Below, in pieces: positions 10,868 to 21,600 of a stretch of DNA of 32,181 nucleotides. The first letter of the stretch is position 1; each line of letters starts with the position of its first letter. The stretch lies in NCBI GenBank assembly GCA_036897625.1, contig JAYMTA010000294.1:1-32181 (forward strand), given 5' to 3'. The notes beneath the pieces were generated by a model that saw nothing but the letters and a program-made list of their open reading frames with translations, was not told the DNA's origin and did not search any database. Made by a program: the position numbers and the translations under genes. This DNA is from Pelargonium cotyledonis (Eukaryota > Streptophyta > Magnoliopsida > Geraniales > Geraniaceae).

Positions 10868-11106
10868 AATATCTAGGGGCTCGAGACAACTATCTCTAAG
10901 AAACTCGGCAACATAGTTTGGTAACTTTGAGAGAAGGGGTGCCTCTTTACAAAGGGTGTCGCAACGACCAAGTCAAGACAACTGTTTACTAAAAGCTTGT
11001 CTCCGCGAAATTGAAAAACCATGTACGGAGGCTAACGCTTGCACAATGCCTGAAAGTCAAGAAAGTCAGTGACCTAATAACATATGAGCCGTCGCCCGAA
11101 GCGACA
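10868..11106 (+). pseudogene. rrn23: Nuclear copy of plastid DNA: decayed fragment of the plastid 23S rRNA gene
   Basis: The sequence follows plastid 23S rRNA (domain IV region) base for base with many substitutions. Recognisable blocks are ctcgagacaactatctctaa, gaaactcggcaa, gagagaaggggtgcctct, acaaagggtgtcgcaacgac, caactgtttactaaaa, tctccgcgaaatt, accatgtacggaggctaacg, gaaagtcaagaaagtcagtg, and gagccgtcgcccgaagc. Compared with the plastid sequence as I remember it, most changes are C-to-T or G-to-A, the pattern left by deamination of methylated cytosines in inactive nuclear insertions. The fragment is about 240 bases, far short of a 2.8-kb gene, and flanking DNA shows no rRNA similarity that I can see. 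It is not a functional rRNA gene. The exact limits are approximate, especially on the left. Confidence 0.85.
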
Positions 11107-11332
11107 ATTTGAATCTATTTTATTTGTGTGTTGGATGAATTATCTTTTACTCTTAGATTAGAGGGCTTTTTGGTATTTTCATGTAATATACAGATTTATG
11201 AGGGGAAGAAAATCAAATTATGGTGCAGCCGCGCGTGGGGCACCAAAATAAGTGCGAGAAAGAGACACCATAGCAAACAGAGGACAGTGCACACCTAAAC
11301 TAGGTTAGTTAGTTAGTTGGGGCACGTGCCTT

Positions 11333-11351
11333 ATCTGTATCCATGCACGTG
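11333..11351. promoter_or_regulatory. Pair of G-box motifs (CACGTG)
   Basis: Two CACGTG cores lie 13 bases apart at 11333-11338 and 11346-11351. The first sits in a perfect 10-base palindrome, ggcacgtgcc (11331-11340). G-boxes are bound by plant bZIP and bHLH factors. They lie about 780 bases upstream of the pyruvate kinase start codon. A regulatory role for that gene is an inference from position. Confidence 0.45.
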
Positions 11352-11976
11352 ATCATAAATTCTGCCTCCTCCTTTCCTTTCCTCAAAGTTAAATATTGCG
11401 ACATTAATTGCTAATGATGATTATTTTAAAGATTGTTATATTATTCACAAGATATTATTTCAATATACATATAAATTTCACGTCAGAGTTGTGCACGAGC
11501 ATCTACTCCGTTCATTCAATAGACATTAGTGTTCATCGTTAATATTAACTTTAAAATAAAGTATTAAAATAATTCAAAACTAATTGTTCTCTATATTTGT
11601 TTTAAACCTAATTTTAGCGTTCTCATTTTCGGGGATGAGCAATTTTGTTAGCTGGTGTTTGGTGATAATTAAACAAGGATTTCAAAATCAATAACAGCCC
11701 AGTGTCAAATACAGAGATTGATGGCTTGACCATTCAAGCCATGACACTGAACCATGCAGCTCGGTGGTCCAGCCCAAACCATATTCATGGACCATTTCAT
11801 AACAAAATTACCACAGTAACAAAATAGAATTATTATCATAATTAATCTTTATAAAGTAATGTAATATAAAAACATTGCTTAAATATCACATTCGAATATG
11901 CGATGCTGGCATTTCTTCCTTCAACTTTGCCCCTTGAGGACCCCAAATTACACAAACGTGTAAACGTGAAATTAAT

Positions 11977-11988
11977 TATATATAAATA
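11977..11988 (+). promoter_or_regulatory. Probable TATA box of the pyruvate kinase gene
   Basis: The sequence tatatataaata lies about 140 bases upstream of the ATG at 12127, in the correct direction. A transcription start about 30 bases downstream would leave a 5' UTR of roughly 110 bases. The surrounding AT-rich DNA makes chance matches possible. Confidence 0.45.
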
Positions 11989-12126
11989 AATAGAAAAGCA
12001 TTGACAAAATAAACCAACCCCTGAAGGAAACAGGAAGACAAGGAAGCGCCAAAATCAGTAATCTACCAAACCAAAAACCCCAAATATTTCTGGTTCTGCG
12101 AGAACTCGAAGCAAAGAAGCACAAAA

Positions 12127-15100
12127 ATGCAGGGCGGTCAGATGGTGGTGGAAGAGATCCGCCTCGCCTCTGTTCTTCATGCTTCTAAACCTGTAAGCTC
12201 TCTTTCTCTCTCCAGATAATACATATATCATATATGTGAGTGTACGTTTAGATTTATGTGTTGACTATGTGAATTCACCATCTATGTAAAGGAGTGTTCG
12301 TCTGAAGTCTCCAATGTCTAAAGCAACTCCATTGTAGTCGCATTTGACTTCGCCAGATCCTTGAATAGCTTAATGGACTACAGATTTGGTGTTTATTTCC
12401 GAATTTTCGTAATTTATTTGCATTTTTTGCGATTTCATTCCGACATTATCCCAATGTCCTAAGAAGTACGGAAATGATTTGCTTTTTTCTAGCCGATCTG
12501 CATCGGTTGTTCTCAAAATGAATTCAATACTAAGGGACAAAAAAATTGTAAAAATTATAATAATTTTTCGTGTAATTCAGAAAATCATCTTAGTTTAAAT
12601 GTCATAAATTGTTGAACTGACAGGTTTGTGTTGCTTGTCATGGAATTTTGGGATATAACTAAAGTTTATCATGGTCCTCCTTTCCTGCACACTCTCAGGA
12701 ACCAAACAAGCCAAGTTAATTTATCTGCCGCTTGTGTTTGGTAGTGATGTTTTGTTTTCTTATGATTCATCCGATTCACTGCCTCTTCATTTAAAAGTGA
12801 TGCAAGTTGGTAAAGTTCAATAAATAAAGTAAAACCTTAGTGTAAGCAATGAATTACTCGTGTTTAAAGTAAAATTCGATGATTGGTGTTGCACTCTTAC
12901 CATATATCTATACATAGAGACATTGCAGAGACATACACAAGTGCTTATTATTTATGGATGTTTGTACGGACACTATTTTATAGTTCTGGATGAACTGTGT
13001 GTGTTGCCGATACAGTAACCATCAACAACTTGCTAGGCATTCAAATTGTGATTTTATCGACTAGAAATAAACAGATTACAAGGTGATGGGGGCCACTGAT
13101 TTATAACCAATATACTCTTTTATTTATTGTCAATCTCAAGTTCATTCAAGATGTTTAGAAATGTGCTTTATAAGTAATCAATTTCCTTTTGCTTTTTAAA
13201 TTTTGCAGAATTTCTTACCCTCGCTAACCAAGGTAATTGGAACCCTTGGACAAAGCTCGCGTTCTGTTGAAGTGATAGAGTCATGTCTAAAGGCAGGAAT
13301 GTCAGGTAACACTGAGTATCTGTGCTGTTGATATGTTTGATCCATACATTATGGCCCTCCATTTTTTCTCTTAAGTTTTGGATTTTTCCAGTTGCTCGGT
13401 TTGACTTTACTTGGTTAGATGGTGACTACCACCAGGAAACTCTTGAAAATTTGAGAAAAGCTGTGAAGAAATCTATGAAGACATGTGCTGTAAGTAACAT
13501 ATTAATGAAATTTCACTCTTACCACACAACCTGCAATGAATGAGTGGCTTTTGCTGATGTATGTTTAACTCCATTCATTTTCACGAGTTCAAGTTCATCT
13601 GCGTCAGGGAGGCCTTATTTTTATATATAAGAGAATCCTTGAGGAAACCATAGTGATCAATATGATTTGCTGTTAGATTTCTGCACTTGTCTTTGAATCA
13701 TGTATTATTTTGTAATTACAGTACTTTTTCTTTAATACCAATTATGGATCCATACCCCAACTCGTTCTATCTCATTGACTTCAAATGCTTTTCTGGTTGT
13801 GACCTATCAATGTTTCATGTCTGATTATTTACTTCAGGTTATGCTGGATACTGTGGGCCCAGAACTTAAAGTTTGCAACAAAAATGGGAACCCTATTGAG
13901 CTTAAGACTGATGCTTACGTCACTATCACATCGGATGTCACTCAAGAACCATCAGCAGATATTTTACCTATTAATTATACTGGACTAGCTGAGGTATGTT
14001 CTTTCATCTATATCTAGTCCTGCTTTAGTTAAAGAAGCTCTTAAGAAAAGATCTTTCATGGAGACCCTGATTTTGATAAATAAATACAAAGAGTTATCGC
14101 GTCAAGGATACAAAACTAGAATGGCAAGGAACTTCACCAGCATCATCAATTAAGTTACAAGTAGCCTAACAAGCCTGTCTTTGAACCCAATTTGGCTAAA
14201 TTGATCATTTGCCAAGTAGGTAGACTACAACAGGAACTCTTAGTCACTCTTATTCTTGATTATGTAACATATCATATGGTGATTCATTTCGTTGAAAACA
14301 TGATGCATAGTTTCCTTATTTTTCATTGTAATTCCCATCTTTCTTCCAATAATTGTTTGTTCTGTATACCCGCAGACAGTTAAGAAGGGTGACACCATTT
14401 TTCTTGGGCAATATCTCTTTACAGGACATGAAAGTACATCTGTATGGCTAGAGGTGAATTTCTGTTCTTGGTGTACCTTTTTATAGATTTCTTATTGGAA
14501 TGGATTATTCAGCAATTCTGTCTCTTCAACTAGTGTTCTTTATCTGCCTGCAGGTTTTTGATACAAAGGGTAAAGATGTTATATGTCTGGTGAAAAATAG
14601 TGGCTCTCTTTCTGGCTCTATTATCACAGTTCATGTTGCCCAAGTGCATATCAATATGCCTACTTTAACTGAATTTGATAAACAGGTATTATTTAGCATA
14701 TTACAAGTTTTCATCATTATTATTTTTTTACTTCTACCAGGAAATGAAAAGAATTTACATTTTGTGCTCATAATTGGTTAAACATAACTGGTCTATGGAG
14801 CTTTTCTACGTAGCAACAATATTTAATTCAAACTACATTCTTCCAAGTTCTTTTGGAAATTTGTATAATGGTTTTTTATGCGTAATGAGATGATGTATTC
14901 TTAATTGCATTGATGAAGTGTATATTGATTCAGTATTGTTAACCATGAGGGGACAATTTTCTTGCCAATCTATTACTGTGCTCTTTGCACAGGTGAGATA
15001 CTTCAGTAATTTTAGTTTTGGATTGTATGATAAATTGATAATCGTTGCCATTATAATGATTAGGCAGGTTTGGATTATGTCTTAGATATATGAATTGTGC

Positions 15101-18027
15101 TGTTAGTTATTTTCTTCCCTAATTTTGCAGTTTGAAAAGCAACATGACCGAATTTTTCTTTGTGCACAAACTTTATTCTCTGCATTCTTAAACTTTTTCC
15201 TGAAAAAAAGTTTATTTGCCCTAACCACACTAATACTCTTGAGGTTCTCATTAATCGTTGATGCTCTTTGGAAATTATAATTGCTTTCAAGTATTTGATG
15301 TTTTCTTGTTGATGCTTATTGTAATAGGTTATTTCAAGCTGGGCCACACGTAACAAAGTTGATTTTATTTCTCTTTCATATACCCGCAATGCAGAAGACA
15401 TACGTGAGGTCAGGTTTTATTTATGGTTGCTGTTGTAGTTGGAAAGGGGAATCTCTGTTATCATCTAAACATGTGCAGCAGCCATACTAGTTTTGAATTC
15501 AGAATGAGGATACCTATGGCCCCTTTTTTGTGGTCAAATTAAGCTATGACTACTGCTGACTGAAAAATGTTGTTCCAAATGTGAATCTTTGGATGTCAGA
15601 TACCGCAAGAACAAGGACTATCTGAATTTACTGTAGCCGACATTACTTAGCTTGTAGATATCATAGATTGAAAAGACTATTTCATAGAAATTTGTTTTCA
15701 TTCAGATATGTATATTGCAGGTTTGTCTCTCAATAATTATCTAACATTCATTCTTTTATGCAGCTTAGAGATTACCTAAAGATGCAAAATCTTCAGGATA
15801 CTCAAATATTAGCCAAAATTGAGACTGTGGAGGTGAGCTAATACTACAGTCATGTATAGGAAACTTATTTGAAGACTTCGTCTCATGATAACGGTGTTCT
15901 TTATTTTTGTTACTTTCTTGTATTGTGAGTACAGTTTAATCCTTCAATTTATTATTTTGCTAGGGCCTGGATCATTTCGAAGAAATCCTTAAGGAAGCAG
16001 ATGGAATTATCTTTGCGCGTGGGAATTTAGGAATTGACCTGCCTCCAGAGAAGGTAGGGCTTATGTCTAAAAGTTGCATTAATTACCATCTCACCAGATC
16101 CCTTTGAAAGACTTTTTGAGCTTATAGTAATTATTTATTATCTTTCTTGTATTGTACACGTTTCTCTTAACCTTTTGGTGTTGATCCTGCTGATGATCAC
16201 TTGGTGGTATCTTAAACTGCAGGTTTTTTTATATCAGAAGACTGTTCTTAGCAAGTGTAACATGGTTGGAAAACCTGCCATAGTTACTCGAGTACTTGAT
16301 AGTATGACGGGGAATCTACGCCCAACTCGTGCTGAAGCAACCGATGTTGCTAATGCTGTCCTTGATGGTTTGTAACTGAGTATGGATACTAATTAGTGCT
16401 TTTTGCTCAATTTTTATACTAACATTTGTATCTTCCTTTCCTTTGTTTATAGGAGCCGATGGTATAATGTTGGGTGCAGAGACTCTTCGAGGTCTATATC
16501 CTGTTGAGGCATTGAAAACTGTGGGGAGCATTTGTGCTGAGGTAACTATAACTGGACAAAACATCAAAACTTAAAATGTTAATGTAAATGTAAATGTAAA
16601 TGTTTAACCACGTATGTATAGCAGTCCTACTTGACAAAGCATTGTCACTATCCTGGTCCACAGAAAGATTCTATTTCGTGAGAAATATAACTGCAATTGT
16701 TATGGCTTCGATATATGATTTTTTAGTGGAAGAAAATGTTGAGGAAAACAAGGTAAAATGACTAGTTGCTGATCCTTGTCCAAGAATATGCTCCATTAGT
16801 TTATCTAAACCTTGTTAAGGGATGAGTTCATTCAATTCATAGACATGTTGCTTCTGGACTTTGGCTAAACATCTTCTTCGCATTATTGGAAAAAATGTTA
16901 TGCTACTAGTTGGATACCTATCCATCTCTGCTTTTCTACCGAGTCTTCCTTTGTAAAAATTCAGTTGAAGTAGATTGTGTAGTTATTTAATAAAGCTTTG
17001 CCTCAGGAATCCTAATTTTCATTAGTTGGTAAAACAAATATCTTAACTTGACATAATTGTTCTCCCATTAGCATCACTAGTTTTCAAACTTGTGAGCATT
17101 ATGATATCTTTCACTTTCAACACACTCATAATGTTCCAGTTCCTTTATTTCTTCTTCTGTTTTTGTAGGCTGAAAATGTTTACAATCAACCCCTCCAATT
17201 CAAAAAGATCCTCCGACATGCTGGAGAACCCATGTCATATGCTGAATCTGTTGCTTCATCGGCGGTATGTCAAACTATTATGTCAAGAGTGTCAGTATCT
17301 GTTATTATTATGACTGCACTTCTGCTTCCCTAAACTACAGCCTTTTGATGGTTCTCCGTTTTTTTGAAAGGTACGTGCTGCTGCTAAGGTCAATGCTGCA
17401 ATCATTGTCGTATACACTTCCTCTGGGGGAGCAGCAAGGTATTGTCGATGTAAAGTGTAATTTGAACAAAATAATTGAAATGGGACGTTGATCCTAATCA
17501 TGACAAGATTTTGCTTGGCAGGTTGATTGCAAAATATAGGCCATCTGTGCCAGTGGTGGCAGTTGTGATCCCCCGTCTCACAAAAAATGTTCAAAACTGG
17601 ACTTTTGCTGGCTCAAAACAGGTACATAAACCAACACTTACATATTCAAGAAAATACGACATTACAATATATCTGATATATTTCAAACAATATGACCTGT
17701 TTAATTCAAAGCTTTTCTTTTTCCCGATATTGCAGGCGAGGCAATTGCTTGGTGTGAGAGGAGTCTACCCGATATTGGGCAACCATGGGGTAGGTCTTCA
17801 TTGAAAGTCGTCTTTTCTCATTATTCGAAACTAACAAGATGCTCAAATATTTTGGTGTTGTATATTTCCATCTGCAGACTTCAAGTGCAAGTCCTGAAGA
17901 ATATGGATTAAAACTTGCCCTTGACCACGGTCGATCAGTAGGGATGCTCAAACACAACGATCGGGTTGTTGTGTTCCAGAAAATTGAGGACTCATCAGTG
18001 GTTAAGATTATAGACTATCAGGACTAG
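12127..18027 (+). CDS. Pyruvate kinase, plant cytosolic type, 16 exons
   Basis: This enzyme transfers phosphate from phosphoenolpyruvate to ADP, the last step of glycolysis. Exons are 12127-12192, 13209-13305, 13392-13489, 13838-13993, 14376-14453, 14554-14685, 15328-15408, 15764-15832, 15964-16053, 16223-16367, 16453-16541, 17169-17264, 17371-17438, 17522-17621, 17736-17789 and 17878-18027. All introns are GT-AG and phases agree throughout, giving 522 residues, the usual length of cytosolic plant isoforms, with no transit peptide. Landmarks are TKVIGTLGQ (about residue 29), VARFDFTWL (55), MLDTVGPEL (88), QILAKIE with Lys254 and Glu256, [14 protein letters not shown] (276), VTRVLDSM with Thr311, and RPTRAEATD (322). 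The D in ARFDF, the V in DTVGPE and the N in RGNLG are normal for this plant subgroup. The TLGQ (usually TLGP) and FTWL (usually FSWG) changes are unusual. Start choice rests on the family N-terminus and lack of an earlier in-frame exon. Confidence 0.96.
16577..16605. repeat. Short tandem repeat (aatgta)n in pyruvate kinase intron 11
   Basis: Three to four copies of a 6-base unit of the aatgta type lie just after exon 11. It is a small microsatellite of no evident function. Confidence 0.7.
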
Positions 18028-18237
18028 CTCTCCCATTTGTATTCCCTTAGCTATATGGAATTTTTGTACCTGATGCTTTTCATTGGGAGTTTACTTGTAT
18101 GTTTTGTGACTGCGTTGCGTTTGTAACATTTTATTGTATTTTTTTACTTTTGATATCGAAATTTCTTAGGCAGATAAAATCCATTCAGGTCATAAAGTGT
18201 GTCAGTGGACTTAAACACATCGTATTTCGCTTATATT

Positions 18238-18330
18238 TTTGTCTCAAAATGTGTTATTTCTTTGTTAAAAAGTTAGTTATGCATGAATTTTTAACAGTTG
18301 CTTTACAATAAATTTGATAGTGTGTTACCT
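18238..18330. mobile_element. Fragment of the same Stowaway-like MITE family, copy 2
   Basis: The words gtctcaaaatg, agttagttatgcatgaatt and ttaacagttgc match the left halves of the elements near 5141 and 24092 in the same order. The terminus and the right half are missing or too decayed to see. Confidence 0.5.
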
Positions 18331-18490
18331 TAAGTGTGTTTATGGTGATCGAACTCGAAACTCTTCCCAAAATAATTCATATGTAAATATAACATTCTAT
18401 TTCTGGCTTATGCATATTGTAACCTGTACAGTTTGACCCGCACGTGATTTCAGAGGTGTGCGTGTCAGGAAAATATTCACCAAACGGGAC

Positions 18491-18497
18491 TATAAAA
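18491..18497 (+). promoter_or_regulatory. Possible TATA box of the cystathionine beta-lyase gene
   Basis: tataaaa lies 191 bases upstream of the start codon at 18688. If it is used, the A/T microsatellite at 18502-18550 would fall at or just before the transcription start. Confidence 0.35.
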
Positions 18498-18501
18498 TGG
18501 C

Positions 18502-18550
18502 TTTATTTATTTATTTATTATTATTATTTATTTATTTTTTTTTTTTTTGA
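18502..18550. repeat. A/T microsatellite (TTTA)n-(TTA)n-poly(T)
   Basis: The run consists of several ttta units, then tta units, then ttta again and about 16 T. Such runs vary in length, and this one lies in the presumed promoter or 5' UTR of the downstream gene. Confidence 0.9.
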
Positions 18551-18687
18551 TAACGCCACACCTGAGATGGTGGGGGTTTCTTTATTTCTGGAACTGCAAT
18601 GCCTAATTATTTCGGAACGACAACGAGAGAGAGTCGATCAAGGGCCGCACTTATTGTCAGCTCCACAATCACAAATCACAAATCACA

Positions 18688-21600
18688 ATGGTCACTTCTT
18701 CTTCGCTCACTATAAGGCCAAGCTTAAGGAGCTCCATCGCCTCTAATTTCCACGACCCCGTAAGACCTTTCCAACAGCACCATATCCACTTTTATTTATT
18801 TGTTGTGTAATATATTTTCTTTCTTTGTGTTTGGTTCCTGAGAAAAAGGGCTTCAGAGAAGCTAAAATTTTCTTCCCACCGTCTTTACATTTCCGTGTCA
18901 GTTACTTCTCTGGTATTGTGGCTGAATCTGCTGCCCAAACCACAAATAGCATAAAATGTAGGATTCGACAATTTTCTCCTAATTAGATTTGGAGTTCTCT
19001 TGAATGAATATTGTGGTTTGGACCGTTTGGTTGCTGAATGTTGGAAATGAACTGTTGATTGTACTGATGTTTGCTTAGTTGTAAGTTGCAGGGTTGTGAA
19101 GTTTAGGGACTAGGGTCAATAGATGACTTCATTGCATAGAAATGTTTATGTTAAGCTTTGAACCCAAGAAACTAAGTTTTAGGAACTAGATTGTTCATAG
19201 AATCAATGCGTGAATGAACGAAATTGATTTTATAGTTTTTTATCTTCTTGTTGTTGAAATAGAAGCAATTTCATGAACTGAAACCCCCAAGTTATGTTGC
19301 ATGATTGAATTGAAGATCTGAATGTTTAAGTTTTAGGAGTAGGTGACGCAGTGTAAACTGTAAAGTAGATACAATTTGTGTGCATAAATCTACATAGATA
19401 TCTCTCTGCACCCTGGGCTATGAATAGTAGGTAATAGCGATTGATTCTGATTCTGTTTGCTGGTTATGCAGAGCTTCGTTACCAGAAATTTCCCTGTAAA
19501 CTTTGGGTTTAAGACAGAATCAAATTTAAAGGGGAAGCTGTTTCTGTTTCCAAAGAGATTTGAGTTGAGCTGTACAGCAGACAGAGAGATGGACACGAGC
19601 ACTTCCATTTTGGTGGATGATCTAGCAGATAGTCTAAATGGTCAGCTGAGCTGTTTCTTTGCGGGTAAACTATGCTTTTCTTGGCACTTATGCTCTGTTT
19701 ATATTGTTTGTATGTTCTAGTGTTGCAGATAAGGAAACTAAGGAACCGAGTATTTCAACAATTTTGATGAACTCTGAGAACAACTTCGATCCTTACCATG
19801 CAATGAGTACACCACTGTACCAAACTGCTACATTTAAGCAGGTAAGATCATTTGCTCCTCCACTTTGCTTCCCAAATCATAATGAACATGCTCCCTACCT
19901 GGGCTCTGGTTTCTTGCATGTGAGAACCTAATTGATACACATGGATGGTTGTTCACTATTTTGCATACAAGCTGTATATTGTGAACCTTACATGCAATTG
20001 TTTATCTGTTTGGGCATGATATTTAACTTTTGAGTTGCATTTCAGTTCTGTAATTTTCTTTATTTTGTAGCCTTCAGCACTAGAAAATGGCTCCTATGAT
20101 TACACTAGAAGTGGAAATCCTACAAGGGATGCTCTTGAAAGGTGTGATTTTATTGTTGGAATTTGGATTTCATGTAAAGTAGTTCTCTAGATTTTCTAAT
20201 GCAACTATTTATCTCTGTTGTTCTTGTCACTTCGTCTGTATTTAATTGCCTGTATTTTATTTTTTAGCCTCCTGGCAAAGCTTGACAAAGCAGACAGAGC
20301 ATTATGCTTTACTAGTGGAATGGCTGCATTGAGTGCTGTCTCTCATCTTGTTGGAACTGGTGCTCTTTTGTGTCCCCTTCTATAACTCTTTTCCATGTCA
20401 TACTATCCATATTTGACCATTTAAGATTTTATCGACTTAGGGAGGGCTAAAAACATACTTCATCGAGGGTACTTTCAACTTAAAATGGGGTATGGGTTTA
20501 TTTCCTTAGTGCAATATAGCAACTCTGTCTTTGAGTTTGGCACCTGTTATATATTGCATGTCACCCTAGTGAGGACGATGATCATTAAAAGTTGTGAGGT
20601 CCTTGGTCCATATTTTTTGTTCATGCAAACTGATGCTACACTTCTTTTTTCTTGAAGAAGGAGCCTTGTGTTTTGTTATTTGTTTCCAATAGAAAAGCCT
20701 GATTTTATTTATTTATTTATTTGTATTTCTTAGACTAAGTGAAATTCTTGTTTTAGGGGAGGAAATTGTTGCTGGTGATGATGTATACGGCGGTTCAGAT
20801 CGGTTGCTGTCACAAGTTGTTCCAAAAACTGGAATTGTGGTGAAGTTAGTTTAGTTTCCTCTTTTTCTTTTCTTTTCTGAGGGATATAGATATGCTGCAA
20901 CTCAACTCTGAAACGGTTATTATTAACAATGTGCAGGCGAGTGAATACAACTGATCTAAATGAAGTTGCATCTGCTATAGGCCCCTGGACAAAGCTTGTA
21001 TGGTTGGAAAGTCCAACTAATCCCAGGCAACAAATTTCTGATATTCGTGTAAGATATATTATTTGTCAGAATCAGGATTCTCATTCAAATGTGATTTAGG
21101 TAGTAATTACTACAGCAATTAATGGACATGCTTGATAGTTTTTGATATATACATTATGCATATGCTCATGAGAAAATGATCCCCTGTAATACTGACTGAG
21201 TAATTTAGGTTCAAGTTCTTTTGTGAGAGGACACTACGGGACGGAATAAATCCCACAACCTACTTCTCTTACTCAGAAATCATATTACAGTCAGAATTTG
21301 TTTCACTTTGTTAAGACCATGAGGATTTTTTATTTTTTATTTTTGCTTCCTCGATCTTGGTGTAATGCAAAGTTGATAGAAAACTCTCTTTCAAGCAATA
21401 TAGTTGGTACTAATTCCTCATGGCAGCAAACATTGTACTCATTATTTTTGTCAGAAAATAGCAGAGATGGCTCATGCTCATGGAGCTCTTGTGCTGGTTG
21501 ACAATAGTATAATGTCCCCAGTATTGTCACAACCATTGGAACTTGGGGCAGGTACCAATAATATGCTCCGTATGTGACTTGTTTTATTGAACTGCATTAT

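Larger units (their letters stand above)
18028..18687. other. Gap between the pyruvate kinase and cystathionine beta-lyase genes
   Basis: This 660-base gap should contain the 3' UTR of the upstream gene (first 150-200 bases) and the promoter and 5' UTR of the downstream one. It also holds a MITE fragment (about 18238-18330), a TATA-like tataaaa at 18491-18497 and an A/T microsatellite just after it. Confidence 0.6.

Noticed and set aside
10868..11106. A working rRNA or noncoding RNA gene
   Set aside because: The match covers only a small part of plastid 23S rRNA and is heavily substituted, so it is a fossil insertion.
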